60,000 nucleotides of DNA from Liolophura sinensis (taxonomy: Eukaryota > Mollusca > Polyplacophora > Chitonida > Chitonidae): contig NC_088303.1 of NCBI RefSeq assembly GCF_032854445.1, forward strand, positions 10,983,501 to 11,043,500, read 5' to 3'. The translations under genes and the position numbers were made by a program. This document shows, piece after piece, positions 46,001 to 59,533 of this stretch. Every line of letters starts with the position of its first letter. Positions within the stretch are counted from its first letter, which is position 1. The notes beneath the pieces were generated by a model. The model ran no database searches. It was not told the DNA's origin and saw only the letters and a list, made by a program, of their open reading frames with translations.

Positions 46001-49000
46001 ATATAGAACTCTCATAAGTGTGTCGCCTTCTGAAACTTGTTTGTGTAATGAGAAATAATCCCTACTCTCGGCGGATTATCCCCTTTAATTCGATTGGATT
46101 AGACGTCAGACACTCACAGGTGCAGTTTCCTTTAAGTGGTGGGTTCCTCATTTTATAAGACATGATAATTTGCATTTCTTGGGGAATTTTCAGTGAGGCT
46201 AATAATGTTATGTCCACAGTGTTATAGACCAGCCTGTAGTACGAAAAAGTTAATTCAGTTTTGATAGGACATGATGTAACATGACGGCCATGTAGGACAA
46301 AATGTATTTAACCCGAAATTACAAAAAAATGACTAATAAATGTAGGTGTTCTTAAGAGAATGGATGGAATTCTCCGGGTATGTATCTAGGACGGTGCGAG
46401 CACTCTACATGAGGTACTCTGGGAAAATGATCGAGTCTAATTATCAGAGGAGGGTGGAAGTTCACCAAGAAGTCTGAAAACACCATATTGGACGGCTAGA
46501 TTGTAGCCACGCTGTGAGTCGGCCTAATGAACATTGTGAATCACATCGTCGGACGTAGAAGACGATATGGATTTGGTGACACGGGGAATCTTAATGAAGT
46601 CCTTCAGAATGTCATTAGCAATAGAAGCCTGACGATCACGTGGAAAGAATGTAGATGTGAACATTGTGAATCACATCGTCGGACAGCTGGGTGAACTGAT
46701 TGTATATTCCTGAACGTGGTATGTTTTTAGGACATGTGAGATAAATAGGTGGGATTAGAAGACGATGTGGATTTGGTGACACGCGGAATCTTAATGAAGT
46801 CCTTCAAAATGTCATAAGCAACAGAGGACTGACGGTCACGTGAAAAGAACATGGTTTTATGAGTTTTGGTTACACACCTGAGAATTGGTGAAAGACACTA
46901 CTCGAATTGTTACCAGACTCTTTGACGGCATAGACTTCAAAGTGTAATTCTTATCATAATAAAATCAGGTAAAAGTTAAAAGATTTTGTGCCAGAAGCCT
47001 CAAGCATTTGCAAGGACATGGGTTTTAGTAATAATCGCTTCATCCAGATATCTCATAATCAAACAGGATGTTGTTCATGATTCAACAAGTCCATATTTTA
47101 AGAAGTAAATATCTTGATTACACACCCCAATAATGACAAAACTTGTGCGAGACAAGAGAGGGTAAATGAATACATGTAGGTGGGGAAGTTTACTTAGAGA
47201 CTATCAGGAAATCATGGTTGAAGTTTTTGCATACGACACAAACCGGGGGAGCCGTACCACTTCCCAGACGACACAGCAGGCACGCGGAGATGGGATTCAT
47301 CGAGACAGCTTTTCTCACAGTAACTTACAGCTCATGTCACTTCCAGGTCACAATAAAAAATCAGTGGGGATACCACGCAAGCTTGCTGATTTGTACTGAT
47401 TTATGGGATTCAACAGAAGCATTTGCCAATTGTACACTTAATGTGAGCTTTAGTATATTTAAAATATAGATACAGCACGCATTTCTCTTCAAATCCCTAA
47501 TAAAACGTTCAGAGGAGAAATAGGACATGTTTTCAAAAATTCGAACGAAGCATTAACCTCATTAAGCAGCAAGTTCAGAATTCAGAAAACGTGATACCGT
47601 ACTTATTATACGTTATCGCAACCAGATGATTCTCCAAGAAACGGAAAAGACAAAAATGACTAAATTTTAAGAAGCCCTGAGTTCAGAAATAGACCTGTAA
47701 GGAACAGCATCTGTCCCGCTGTGAACAATGTGGGTTAAGCTGGAGAAGAGAAGGAATTCACGTGTCAGAGAATGAACACTGGAGAGCGGAAGTTCCATCT
47801 CTCTACCAAATCTGACGGAAAACTTTGAGAAAACTTCATATTGGAGCGCCAGACAGTAGCCACGCTTGTAGTGTCTGTTGTGTGGATGTTGTAAGCAGAC
47901 AATCAAAGTTTAACTTCTCATAAAAAAAGAGAAATATACTTGAATTCTTGTTTTCAGATAATTTCATGCTGTATTTCATGTACATGTGACTCGCTGTGTC
48001 AAACTATTCGGGCAAAAAATTTAACATTCCTTGACATTTTCATTCGGCTAGTGTTGTTGTAAGCGTGGATGCCTGGTTATTGGGGGAAGACGGGGTGACA
48101 TCGCCAGAAAACATCGCGTGCCGAAGGTGGAAATGAAATCTGGTAAATAATATTACAAAGATAAAAAAAAATTGACGCCTTAACTTTGTGCCTTAATCAA
48201 AATTATTTAATTATCTCAACTCTTTTATTTTTGGTAAACAAATGTACGTTCATGAAAGCGTCTCTCTGTAAGGTGTATTACTTGCGAACTCTTATCTGTC
48301 TTCATCTTCATCTGGATTTATAACATTATTAATGTTATCAAAAACAACAACAACATAGTTTCAACAGTCTTTTGATCAAACCGTGGATACAACTTAAAGC
48401 TGAATGGCAAATTTGTCCTTACCTCATGCAATATGACGAAAAGAATGTAAGTACAATCAATAGAAATAATATTCTAGACACACTAGATATGTGAGATGCG
48501 CTACAGGTATATGGCATTTGGTAGGCACACCACAGTGGCTGGTGTGTTTGTAGCAAAGCTGTGATTCCCTCAGATAATCTCAGATGTACTTTCAACTAAT
48601 CCTTTGTGTGAAATGAGTCACTTATTTCTTAGTTTGAGTATTCTTCCCTAATGCAATGAATGTATGATTATTGACGCAGGCTGAAGTCATTTGTATAGTA
48701 CACTGAGAAAGAATTCAGTATTGACGGAAAAGTTGACAGGATTATACTGGGAGAACTCCGTGTGTAACCCATTGTAAAACTTCAGACACGGCTGGACTTG
48801 GGTGTCAAATAAACGCTTTATTTGGGGAGGGGGAGGGGGGTATCGAGTATTCATATTAGCATCTCCAAACGTGTTGAAGCTAAACAGCCACGAATTCTCA
48901 ATAATTTGGCTCCCTATAATCTTATGCCAATAGCGTTTCCTCATAAAATTCTGGCTCTTTGTGTGCAGATTGGGTTTTTCGATTCATTTATTTTTGGTCT

Positions 49001-50318
49001 GTATTCATATTAGAACGTTCTTGTTTTTAAATGGAAATCTAGGCACCGGTACAAATTTTTTACTCTGGCAGCCGTTAACCAAAATTGACGTTCCTAGTCA
49101 TACCAATTTTCAACACAGCGTTTAACACAAATCACACAGGATTTGATACAGTAAATAAATTAAGAAATTAAGAAGGATTCATGCAATGAGCCATGTTCTA
49201 GGTGTATAGAATTTTCATAAGTGTGTCGCTTCGTGGGACTTGTTTGTGTAATGAAAAATAATCCCTAATCTCGACGGATTATCCTCTTTAATTCGATCGA
49301 ATTAGACGTCAGTCACTCACAGGTGCAGTTTCCTTTAAGTCGTGTGTTCCTCATTTTATAAGACATGAAAATTTTCTTTTCGTGGGAAATTTTCGGTGAG
49401 GCTAACAATGTAACAGACCAGCCTGTAAAACCACAAAAACATATTTCAATTTTGACATGAGGTATACAAGCTAATCGAGTATGCCCATTTCTCGACATCA
49501 TGTAACATGATGGCAACGTAGGACAAAATGTATCTGAATGTTGAGAAACTCGAAATTACTAAAATAAATGACTAATAAATGAAGATGCTCTTTAGAAAAG
49601 GGATTGAATTCCCCGGATATTTATCTACATGAGGTACTCTGGGAAAATGATCGAGTCTAATTATCAGAGGAGGGTGGAAGTTCACCAAAAAGCCCGACTA
49701 AAACGTTAAGAAAACAACATATTGGACGGTTAGATAGTAGCCACGCTGTACATCGGCCTAATGAACATTGTGAATCGCATCGTTTGACAGCTGGGTGAAC
49801 TTATTGTATATTCCTGAACGTAGGATGCTTTTAGGACAGGTGAAATAAATAGGTGGGATTAGAAGACGATATGGATTTGGTGACACGGGGAATCTTAATG
49901 AAGTCCTTCAAAATGTCATTAGCAATAGAAGCCTGACGGTCACGTGGAAAGAACATGGTTTTATGCGTTTTGGTTGGAAAAGAAAAGTTATTTAAAAGAA
50001 GGTCCAAACACACGTGCGCTATATGTCTCTTGGACACTAATGTGGAGCTTTCCACATGGAGTTTAGCTTATCTTAATGAAATATTTTAATAGCTGTAATT
50101 ATATGAAAACTATAAGTCTCGAGATGAGGCAAGATATGCGCACAAGACGTTGTTAACGATTCAAGAAGTCCAGGTTTTAACAGGTAAATAACTTGAGTAC
50201 AGACCCTGACAATAACAAAACTTGTGCGAGACAAGAGGGGGTAAGTAAGCACATGTAGGTAGGGAAGTTTACTTAGAGACTTTATCAGGAAATTGTGTTT
50301 GACGTTTTTGCAAGCGAC
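43098..50318. repeat. Array, higher-order unit 2 (about 7.22 kb)
   Basis: Same block order as unit 1 and almost the same sequence, so the duplication is recent or kept uniform by gene conversion. Example anchors: AGACAAAG at 36233, 43261 and 50477, and GATGTGG at 39599 and 46764. The extra length comes mainly from a 130-bp mosaic insertion at 46555-46684 plus small indels such as a few bases at 44.35 kb. Confidence 0.9.
46529..46684. repeat. Mosaic insertion inside block A of unit 2
   Basis: GAACATTGTGAATCACATCG plus TCGGAC occurs at 46529-46554 and again at 46659-46684. Between them is a piece matching the other A variant (GACACGGGGAATC, AGCAATAGAAGCCTGACG) as found at 42.67 and 49.88 kb. 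Unit 1 has no such segment at the matching place (39.50 kb). Confidence 0.85.
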
Positions 50319-53300
50319 ACCATAGCAACAGAGTTCATTTATCAGAGATATGTGCGTCTCACTTTACGGAACACTGAAGGACGAAAGTTCCAACTTCACG
50401 CCAAATCTGACGGAAGACTTTTAGAAAACTCCATACTGAACACCCAAACAGAAGCCACGCTGTGAGCTGCCCTCATAGACAAAGTGAAAATCGCACAATC
50501 TGACAGCTGGGTAAATAGATGGTAATTTCTGAAGGTAGTATACTTTTAGGACAGGTGAAATAAATAGGGGGCATTTGAAGACGTTATGGATTTGGTGACA
50601 CGTGGGATCTTATCGTAGGCCTTTAAAATATCGTTACCTATGGAAGGTAAAAAAGCAAGTGGGAAGAAAGCAGATCTTTTATTCTAAGGTTTTTGTAGAT
50701 TGACACGTATTTGAAAGGGAAAGCAATCTCTTTTTTGCATATTAGTATATGTAGATTTACACCAGTTAGCCATGCGTACATGGTAACTCTTGGTTAATAA
50801 AGTTCAGTGTTCAGATATAAATTTGTGATGGTTTGAAATGTAAGCTGTGTTCTCAGTCCAAGACGTAACCATTGTTGTTAACGTTAGATACTCTTGGGTA
50901 CGCTAATACCAATAAATGAGTAAATAATAGTCAATGACTATTGCTTTTGGAAGGTATTTTTGGACATATTAATCCCTTTTTGGAACCAGATACGGAATGT
51001 ATGAAAATTTACGAGTATTAGCCGTGGTGTGGATATTTCAAGCAGTTAAACATAGTTTATCTTGTATACAAATAAATATATTTTAATTCTTTATTGTCAG
51101 AAAAGTCCATGCTTCAAAATAAACCAAGAAAAGGATAACATTTCTTGACATTTGATGAGAGCACTTGAAATGTGTAACACACTGGAGCATGGAAGTTCAA
51201 ACTCACCATCAAGCCTGACGAAAAACATTAAGAAAACAGCTGTCTGGAGGGCCAGACAGTAGCCACGCTGTGAGCAGGCCTAATGAACAGAGAAAATCAC
51301 ACGATTTGACAGCTGGATGAATTGATTGTGTATCCCTGAACGCAGGATGCTTTTAGGACAGGTGAAATAAATAGGTGGGATTAGAAGACGATATGGATTT
51401 GGTGACACGCGGAGCCATGATGAAGTCCTTCAAAATGTCATTAACTACCAGAGATAAAAAGTCAAGTTTAAAGAAAAGATGACACTTTAATACGTTTCTG
51501 TGATACGTTTAGTGATGCCTTGAATTGTGTTCGTTCATCTTAACCCAAACCTTGACCAGTGTGATTAAGTTTGATAGCTTCAGGTACACTAATACCAACA
51601 TACATATATATATAAATAAATGATCACTAACTACTGACTGGCAAGAAGGTATTTTAGGATATATCAATTCCTTTTGGGAACCAGACCCAGAATATATCAA
51701 AATCTGCTTGCAGTGTCTGTTATGTGGATGTTCTAAGCAGTTAAACAGAGTTTAACTTCTCATACACAATGAGAAATATACTTTAATTTTTCTTGTCAAA
51801 TAATTTCATGCTCTATTACATGTACATGTGACTCGTTGTGTCAAACTATACAGGGAAAACATTTAAAATTCCTTGACATAGCATTCGACTCGTGTTGTTG
51901 TGTTCTGTGGCTTGTGGGTTATTAATGCTAATCCCTATCCTTGACAGGAAATATATTCAATGTTCCCAATAAGACTCGGCGTAAGCCATCGCGAGAAATC
52001 ATCGCGTGCCGAAGGTGAAAATGAAATCTGGTAAATAATATTACAAAAATAAAAAATTGTTTAGTTACTAAAAATTATTTAGTTATTTCAACATATCTCT
52101 GTTTGGTGAACAAATGTGCGTTTGTAAAAGTGTCTCATTGTTAGGTGTACTTCTGCGAACTCTTATCTGTGTTCATCTTTATTTAGATTTATAACAGTAT
52201 TAATGTTGTCCAAAAATACATATTTTCAACAATCTTTCGATCAAACCATAGCTATAGCTTAAGGCTGATTGGCAAATCTGCCCTCAACTCATACAATGTG
52301 ACAAAAAGAATGTAAGTACAATCTGCTAAGGATAGAAGTAATATTGGAGACACACTAGATATGTAAGATACGCTAAGGTATGTGGCATTTGGTAGGCACA
52401 CCGCCGTGGCTTGTGTGTTTGCAGACAAGCTGTGATCCCCTCAGACAATCTGAGATATACTCCCAACTAATCCTTTGTGTGAAATGAGTCACTTATTTCT
52501 TAGTTTGAGTATTCTTCCCTAATGCAATGAATCTATGATAATCGATGTAGGCTGAAGTCATGTGCAGTATGCTGAGAAAGAATTCGGTATTAACGGAAAA
52601 GTTGACAGAATTATCTTGGAAGAACTCCGTGTGTAACCTATAGTAAGACTTCAGACACGGCTGAACTTGGCCGTCAAATAAACGCTTTTCTAATTGTGTG
52701 CAGATTCGGCTTTTCGATTCATGCCTCATTGGTCTGTTTTCATATTTAAACGTTCTTGTTTTCAAGTAGATATCTAAGCGTCGATACAAGTTTTTACTCT
52801 GCCAGCCGTTAAACAAAATTGAAGTTCCTGGTCAATAATGGCAAAACGAATTTTCAAAACAACCTTTAACTCAAACCACACAGGAACTGATAAGGTATAT
52901 AAATTAAGAAATTATGAAGGATTCATACAATGGGCCATGTTTTAGGATATAGAACTCTCATAAGTGTTTCGCTTTGTGAAACTTGTTTGTGTAATGAGAA
53001 ATAATCCCTACTCTCGGCGGATTATCCCTTTTAATTCGATCGGATTAGACGTCAGACACTCACAGGTGCAGTTTCCTTTAAGTGGCGTGTTCCTCATTTT
53101 ATAAGACATGGTAAGTTGCATTTCTTGGGGAATTTTCAGTGAGGCAAATAATGTTATGTCCACAGTGTTATAGACCAGCCTGTAGTACGAAAAGTCTCCG
53201 GGTATGTATCTAGGACGCTGCGAGCACTCTACATGAGGTACTCTGGGAAAATGATCGAGTGTAATTATCAGATGAGTGTGGAAGTCTGACTAGAACGTTA

Positions 53301-54280
53301 AAAAAAACTCCATATTGGACGGGTAGACATGAGCCACGTTGTGAGCTCTCCTAATGAACAGCGAAAATTCCACGATTTGACGGCTGGGTTAATTGATTGT
53401 ATATTCCTGAACGTAGTATGCTTTTAGGACAGGTGAAATAAATAGGTGGGATTAGAAGACGATATGGATTTGGTGACACGGGGAATCTTAATGAAGTCCT
53501 TCAAAATGTCATTAGCAACAGAGGCCTAACGGTCACGTGGAAAGAACATGATTTTATGCGTTTTGGTTGGAAAAGAAAAGTTTTTTAAAAGAAGATCCAA
53601 GAACACGTGGACTGTATATCTCTTGACCACTAATGTGGAGCGTTCCACATGGAGCTACAGTAGGTACCAGTGTATATGTATATAGTCTTACTAACTAGAC
53701 GTGATCGAGTATTCAGATTAGTATCTCCAAACGTGTCCAAGGTGAACAGCCATGAAATTTCAATAATTTGGCTCCCTCTAATCCTATGCTAGTAGCGTTT
53801 CCTCATAAAATTCTAGCTCTTGCGACATTTCCTGTTTGATCGATAGAAGTCCATGTTTCCCGTACACGTACCACTTTTGATTATGGTTTCGCTCTGTTTC
53901 TGAAGTTTAGAATGTAAACATAATAGGAATATTTGTGTTGTTTTAGATGCTCTCAAGATAAACAATTCGCCAAAATAATCAGATTTTTTCAAATGGGATT
54001 TTCACCAAATCATGGTTGAATTTCTAGCCATGGACAAAAGCCACATGAACTACCTAATGAGGATCAACTGGTAAACGCCCGAGGCTTGTGTTTATGCGAA
54101 TAAACTGTGGCTCCCAGAGAATGTGTCAGAACATCCAAACCGAAGAAAAGACTTACAGTTGTGCCAAGCGGGTCACCAGTTGACTTTTTGAGCTTTTTTC
54201 CCATTAAAATGAAAGTAGATCTATTGATGCATAGGACAATTGTCACACAGAGTTGTTCTTTGTTCCAAATCGAAGAGCTT

Positions 54281-54411
54281 GAGCCTCTGTGGCCGAGAGG
54301 CTATAGCGTTAGCGCAGGACACTACCTCACTGTCCTCTCACCAATGTGATAGCTGTGAGTTCAAGTCCACTTCATGTTGGCTTCTTCTCTGGTCATAGGC
54401 GAGAAAGGCTA
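54281..54411 (+). mobile_element. SINE-1 head fragment inside the array
   Basis: Starts AGCCTCTGTGGCCGAGAGGC and continues through the B-box-like GTGAGTTCAAGTCC to GGTCATAGGCGAGAAAGGC, where it stops. The core and tail are missing. This head is the most tRNA-like of the copies. Confidence 0.75.
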
Positions 54412-57248
54412 CATTTTTTAAGAAGCGTGTTGCACCAGGCAACGTGTTTGCATAATGAAAAATATTATTTAATTCCGACAAGTTATCCGATCGGAGTACC
54501 TCAAGGTAATTTACATTACATATAGAACTTTCTTTGACACTAATGTATTTGTATTGTCCTTGTATAATTGCTCAAATAATTACACACCTGAGAAATGGTG
54601 AAAGACACTACTCGAATTGTTACCAGATCCTTTGACGGCATAGACTACAAAGTGTAACTATTATCATAATAAAATAAGGTAAAAGTTAAGACATATTGTT
54701 CCAGAAGTCTTAAGCCTTTGCAAGGACATGATTTTGGTAATAATGGCTTCATCCAGATATCTCATACGTTTGCGGCGAGTTTTGCTAATGTAATAAACTC
54801 ATGAAAATATATGGAAATTTCTATGCGTTTCAAAGTTTATTTACACAGTTTGTTCAATATTCAAAGATTTCAATTTCCCCTTGTTGTGATTATTTCAACA
54901 AGCGACACATTTTGTATGCTCGCATTATATGAAAGCTATAAGCCGTGAGCTGAGACAAGATTTTAAGAGGTAAACATATTGATTACAGACCACGATGGTA
55001 ACAAAACTTGTGCGAGACAAGAGTGGGTAAGTAAGTACATGTAGGTGGGGAAGTTTGCTTAGACACTATCAGGAAATCATGGTTGAAGTTTTTGCACACG
55101 ACACAAACCGGGGGAGCCGTACCATTTCCCAGACGACACAGCAGGCACGCGGAGATGGGATTCATCGAGACCGCTTTTCTCACAGTAACTCACAGCTCAT
55201 GTCACTTCCAGGTCACAATAAAAAATCCGTGGGGATACTACGCAAGCCAGCTGATTTGTACTGATTTATGGGATTCAACAGAAGCATTTGCCATTGTCCA
55301 CTTAATGTGAGCTTTAGTACATTTAAAGTATAGATACAGCACGCATTTCGCTTCAAATCCCTAATAAAACGTTCAGAGGAGAAATAGGACATGTTTTCAA
55401 AAATTCGAACGAAGCATTAACCTCATTAAGCAGCAAGTTCAGAATTCAGAAAACGTGATACCGTACTTATTTTATGTTATCGCAACTAGATGATTCTCTA
55501 AGAAACGGAAAAAACAAAAACGACTAAGTTTTAGAAAGTCCTGAGTTCAGAAATAAACTTCTAAGGAATAGCATCTGTCCCGCTATGAACAATGTGGGTT
55601 AAGCTGGAGAAGAGAAAGAATTCACGTGTCAGAGAATGAACGCTGGAGAGCGGAAGTTCCATCTCTCTACCAAATCTGACGGAAAACTTTGAGAAAACTT
55701 CATATTGGAGGGCCAGACAGTAGCCACCCTGTAAGCTCGCAAAATGAACAGTGGGAATCGCACGATCTGACAGCAGGGTAAACTAATTTTATTTTGGTGA
55801 AGAAAGTATACTTTTACGACAGGTGAGATAAATAGGTGGGATTAGAAGACGATATGGATTTGGTGACACGCGGGATCTTAATGAAGTCCTTCAGGATGTC
55901 ATTAACTACGGAGGGTAGCAGTCAAGTGGATAGAACGCTTGATACTTTCATACGTTTCTGTGATAAGTTTTCCATGATTTGAATTATATTCGTTCTTCTC
56001 AACCCAAAACCTTAGCAGTGTGATTAAGTATGGAAGCCATAATTACCCTTATACCAACATAATATCAAAATCTGCTTGCAGTGTCTGTTATGTGGATGTT
56101 CTAAGCAGCTAAACAAAGTTTAACTTCCGATACAAAGAGAAATATACTTTAATTCTTCTTGTCAGATAATTTCATGCTGTATTACATGTACATGTGACTC
56201 GTTGTGTCAAACTAGACAGGGAAAACATTTAACATTCCTCGACATATTATTTGACTCGTGTTGTTGTGTTCTGTGGCTTGTGGGTTATTAATGCTAATCC
56301 CTAACCTTGACAGGAAATATACTCAATAATCCCACTAAGACTCAACGTAAGTCTTTGTCAGTAAGCGTGGATGCCTGGTTAATGGGGGAAGATGGGGTGA
56401 CATTGCGAAATATCATCGCGTGCCGAAGGTGAAAATGAAACCTGGTGAATAATATTAAAAACATAAAAAATTGGCTCCTTACTTTTGTGCCTTAATCAAA
56501 ATTATTTCATTATTTCAGCATATCTCTTTTTGGTGAACAAATGTGCGTTTGTAAAAGAGTCTCTCTGTCAGGTGTATTACTTGCGAACTCTTATCTGTGT
56601 TCATCTTCATCTGGATTTATAACATTATTAATGTTATCAAAAAAAACAACAACATATTTTCAACAATCTTTTGATGAAATCATAGATATAACTTAAAGCT
56701 GAATGGCAAATTTGTCATTACATCTCATGCAATATGGCGAAAAGAATGTAAGTAAAATCAATAGAGATAATATTGGAGACACACTAGATATGTGAGATGC
56801 GCAAGAGGTATATGGCATTTGGTAGGCACACCACCCACTGTAAAACTTCAGACACGGCTTGACTCTGCTGTCCAATAAACGCTTTGGTAATTGTGTGCAG
56901 AATCGTCTTTTCCATTCATGCATTTTTTGGCTGTATTCATATTAGAACGTTCTTGTTTTTAAGTGGAAATCTAGGTGTCGGTACAAATTTTTTACTCTGC
57001 CAGCCGTTAACCAAAATCAAAGTTCCTGGTCATGCCAATTTTCAAAACAACGTTTAACACAAATCACACAGGAACTGATAAAGTAAATAAATTAAAAAAT
57101 TAAGAAGGATTCGTGCAATGAGCCATGTTCTAGGTGTATAGAATTTTTATAAGTGTGTCGCTTCGTGGGACTTGTTTGTGTATTGAGAAATAATCCCTAA
57201 TCTCGACGGATTATCGTCTTTAATTCGATCGAATTAGACGTCAGACAC

Positions 57249-57290
57249 TCACAGGTGCAGTTTTCTTTTTAAAGAAAACTGCTCCTGTGA
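57249..57290. repeat. Near-perfect 42-bp palindrome in block B
   Basis: TCACAGGTGCAGTTTTCTTT is followed by an inverted copy (AAAGAAAACTGCTCCTGTGA), with one mismatch inside the arms and a two-base centre. Other B copies have only the left arm, followed by AAGTCGTGTGTTCCTCATTT. Confidence 0.95.
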
Positions 57291-59405
57291 TAATTTCTTT
57301 TCATGGGAAATTTTTAGTGAGTCTAACAATGCTATGTCCACGACATAGTGTAATAGTCCAGCCTGTAAAACTGAAAAAAACATATTTCAATTTTGACATG
57401 AGGTATACAAGCTAATCGAGTATGCCCATTTCTCGACATCATGTAACATGATGGCATCGTAGGACAAAATGTATCTGAATGTTGGGGAACCCGAAATTAC
57501 CCCCCAAAAAATTACTAATAAATGAAGATACTCTTAAGAAAAGGGATTGAACTGTTCGGGTTTGTATCAGAGGAGGGTGGAAGTTCACCAAGAAGTGTGA
57601 AAACACCATATTGGATGGCTAGATTGTAGCCACGTTGTGAGTCGGCCTAATGAACAGTGTGAATAGCATCGTCAGACAGCTGGGTTAATTGATTGTATAT
57701 TCCTGAACGTAGTAGGTTTTTAGGACAGGCGAAATAAATAGGTGGGACACGCGGGATCTTAATGAAGTCCTTCAAAATGTCATAAGCAATAGAGGACTGA
57801 CGGTCACGTGGAAAGAACATGATTTTATGAGTTTTGGTTGGAAAAGAAAAGTCATTTAAAAGAAGATCCAAGAGCACGTGGACTGTACATCTTTTGGCCA
57901 CTAATGTGGGGCGTTCCACATGGAGCTACAGCGGGTACCAGGGTATATGTATGTATCACTGCCTTCTGGGAACCAGATTCAGGCTGTGTTGAAATGTACT
58001 TGTAGTAGCTGCTGTGTGAATATTACAAACAGCTAAACAGAGTTTAACTTATCCTAATGAAATATTTTAATAGTTGTTGTAAGATATAAGTTCATGCCCC
58101 TTTAGGTTTTACTTGCCTTTTCAAAATTTACCACCAAAACAAATTATGTCTCTTTGAGGTTTTACTGTTGTGCTCTGCAGTTTGTGAGTAATGAACGCTA
58201 ATCCCTAGATTTCACAGGAAATATACCCTGCAATCCTTAATCCTCAATAATAGGCGTGGCTTCCGGGGGTATGAGGTGGGGCTTGAGGGTGGGAGGAGTA
58301 TCGCGTATTCATACTAGTATCTCCAAACGTGCCTAAGCTAAATAATCATGAAATGTCAATAATTTGGCTACCCTTAATCTAATGCTAGTAGCTTTTCTTC
58401 ATAAAATTCTGGCTCTTTCGACTTATCCTGTTTGATCGACGGAAGTCCATCTATCCCGTACACGTATGACTTTTGAATATGGTTCCGCTATGTTTCTGAA
58501 GTTTGCAATGTAATTATATGAAAACCATAAGCGTTGCGATCAGAGAAGATAATTGCACAAGATAATGTTAATGATTCAAGAAGCCCAGGTTTTAACAGGT
58601 AAATAACTTGAGTACAGGCCCTGACAATAACAAAATTTGTGTGAGACAAGAGGGGGTAAGTAAGCACATGTAGGTAGGTAAGTTTACTTAGTGACTCTAT
58701 CAGGAAATCTTTGTTGAAGTTTTTGCAGGCGACACAAACCGGAAGAGCCGTACTATTTCCCAGACGACACGGCAGGCACGCTGAGATGGGATTTATCGAG
58801 GCCACTTTTCTCACAGTCATTCACAGCTCAAGTCACTTCCAGGTCACAATAAAAATCAGTGGGGATACCACGCAATCCTGCTAATTTGCACTGAATTATG
58901 GGGTCCAGCAGAAGTATTTGGAAATGTGCACTTTGGTGCGAGCTTTAGTACATTTAAAGTATAGATACAGCACGCATGTCTCTTCAATACAAGCCAAACC
59001 CCTAAGAAGACGCTAACAGGAGAACTAGGGCATGGTAACAAAAAGTTCGTGCATTAATCTTATTAGCGTGATAAATTTTCGATAATTTGAATTGTATGCA
59101 TTCTTCTCAACCCAAACCACACCACTGTGAACAAGTTTGATTGTCTTGGGTACAATATACCATTATATAGGTAAATAAATAATCAGTAATGATTAGTAAC
59201 AAGGTATTCTAGGATATATTAATTCCTTTTGGGAACCACACAGAGAATACATTAAAATCTTCTTCCAGAATAGTGTCTGTTATGGGGATGTTCTAAGCAG
59301 TTAAACAAAGTTTAACTTCTCATACAAAACGAGAAATATACTTTAATTCTTCTTGTCAGATAATATTACATGTCTCTATTACTCTATGGCTCTAATACAT
59401 GTATA

Positions 59406-59423
59406 GGGGGGGGGGGGGGGGGG
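59406..59423 (+). repeat. Poly(G) tract of 18
   Basis: Unbroken G18 directly before a 5'-truncated SINE-1. Confidence 0.95.
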
Positions 59424-59533
59424 CTGCGGATGGTCGTGGGTTTCCCCCGGTTTCCACCCAACATAATGCTGGTCGCCGTCGTATAAATGAAATATTCTTG
59501 AGTACGGCGTAAAACACCAATCAAATAAATAAA
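59424..59533 (+). mobile_element. 5'-truncated SINE-1 in the array
   Basis: The 3' half of SINE-1 (CTGCGGATGGTCGTGGGTTT, GAGTACGGCGTAAAACACC, (AAAT)n tail). An approximate duplication AATACATGTA flanks the block with its G run (about 59394-59403 and 59532-59541). Other B copies have the empty site TTACATGTACATGTGACTCG, for example near 40.82 and 47.98 kb, which confirms insertion after the array formed. Confidence 0.85.

Noticed and set aside
55083-55310. Block E as a protein-coding exon
   Set aside because: Differences between copies alter amino acids in both open frames; no evidence of selection.
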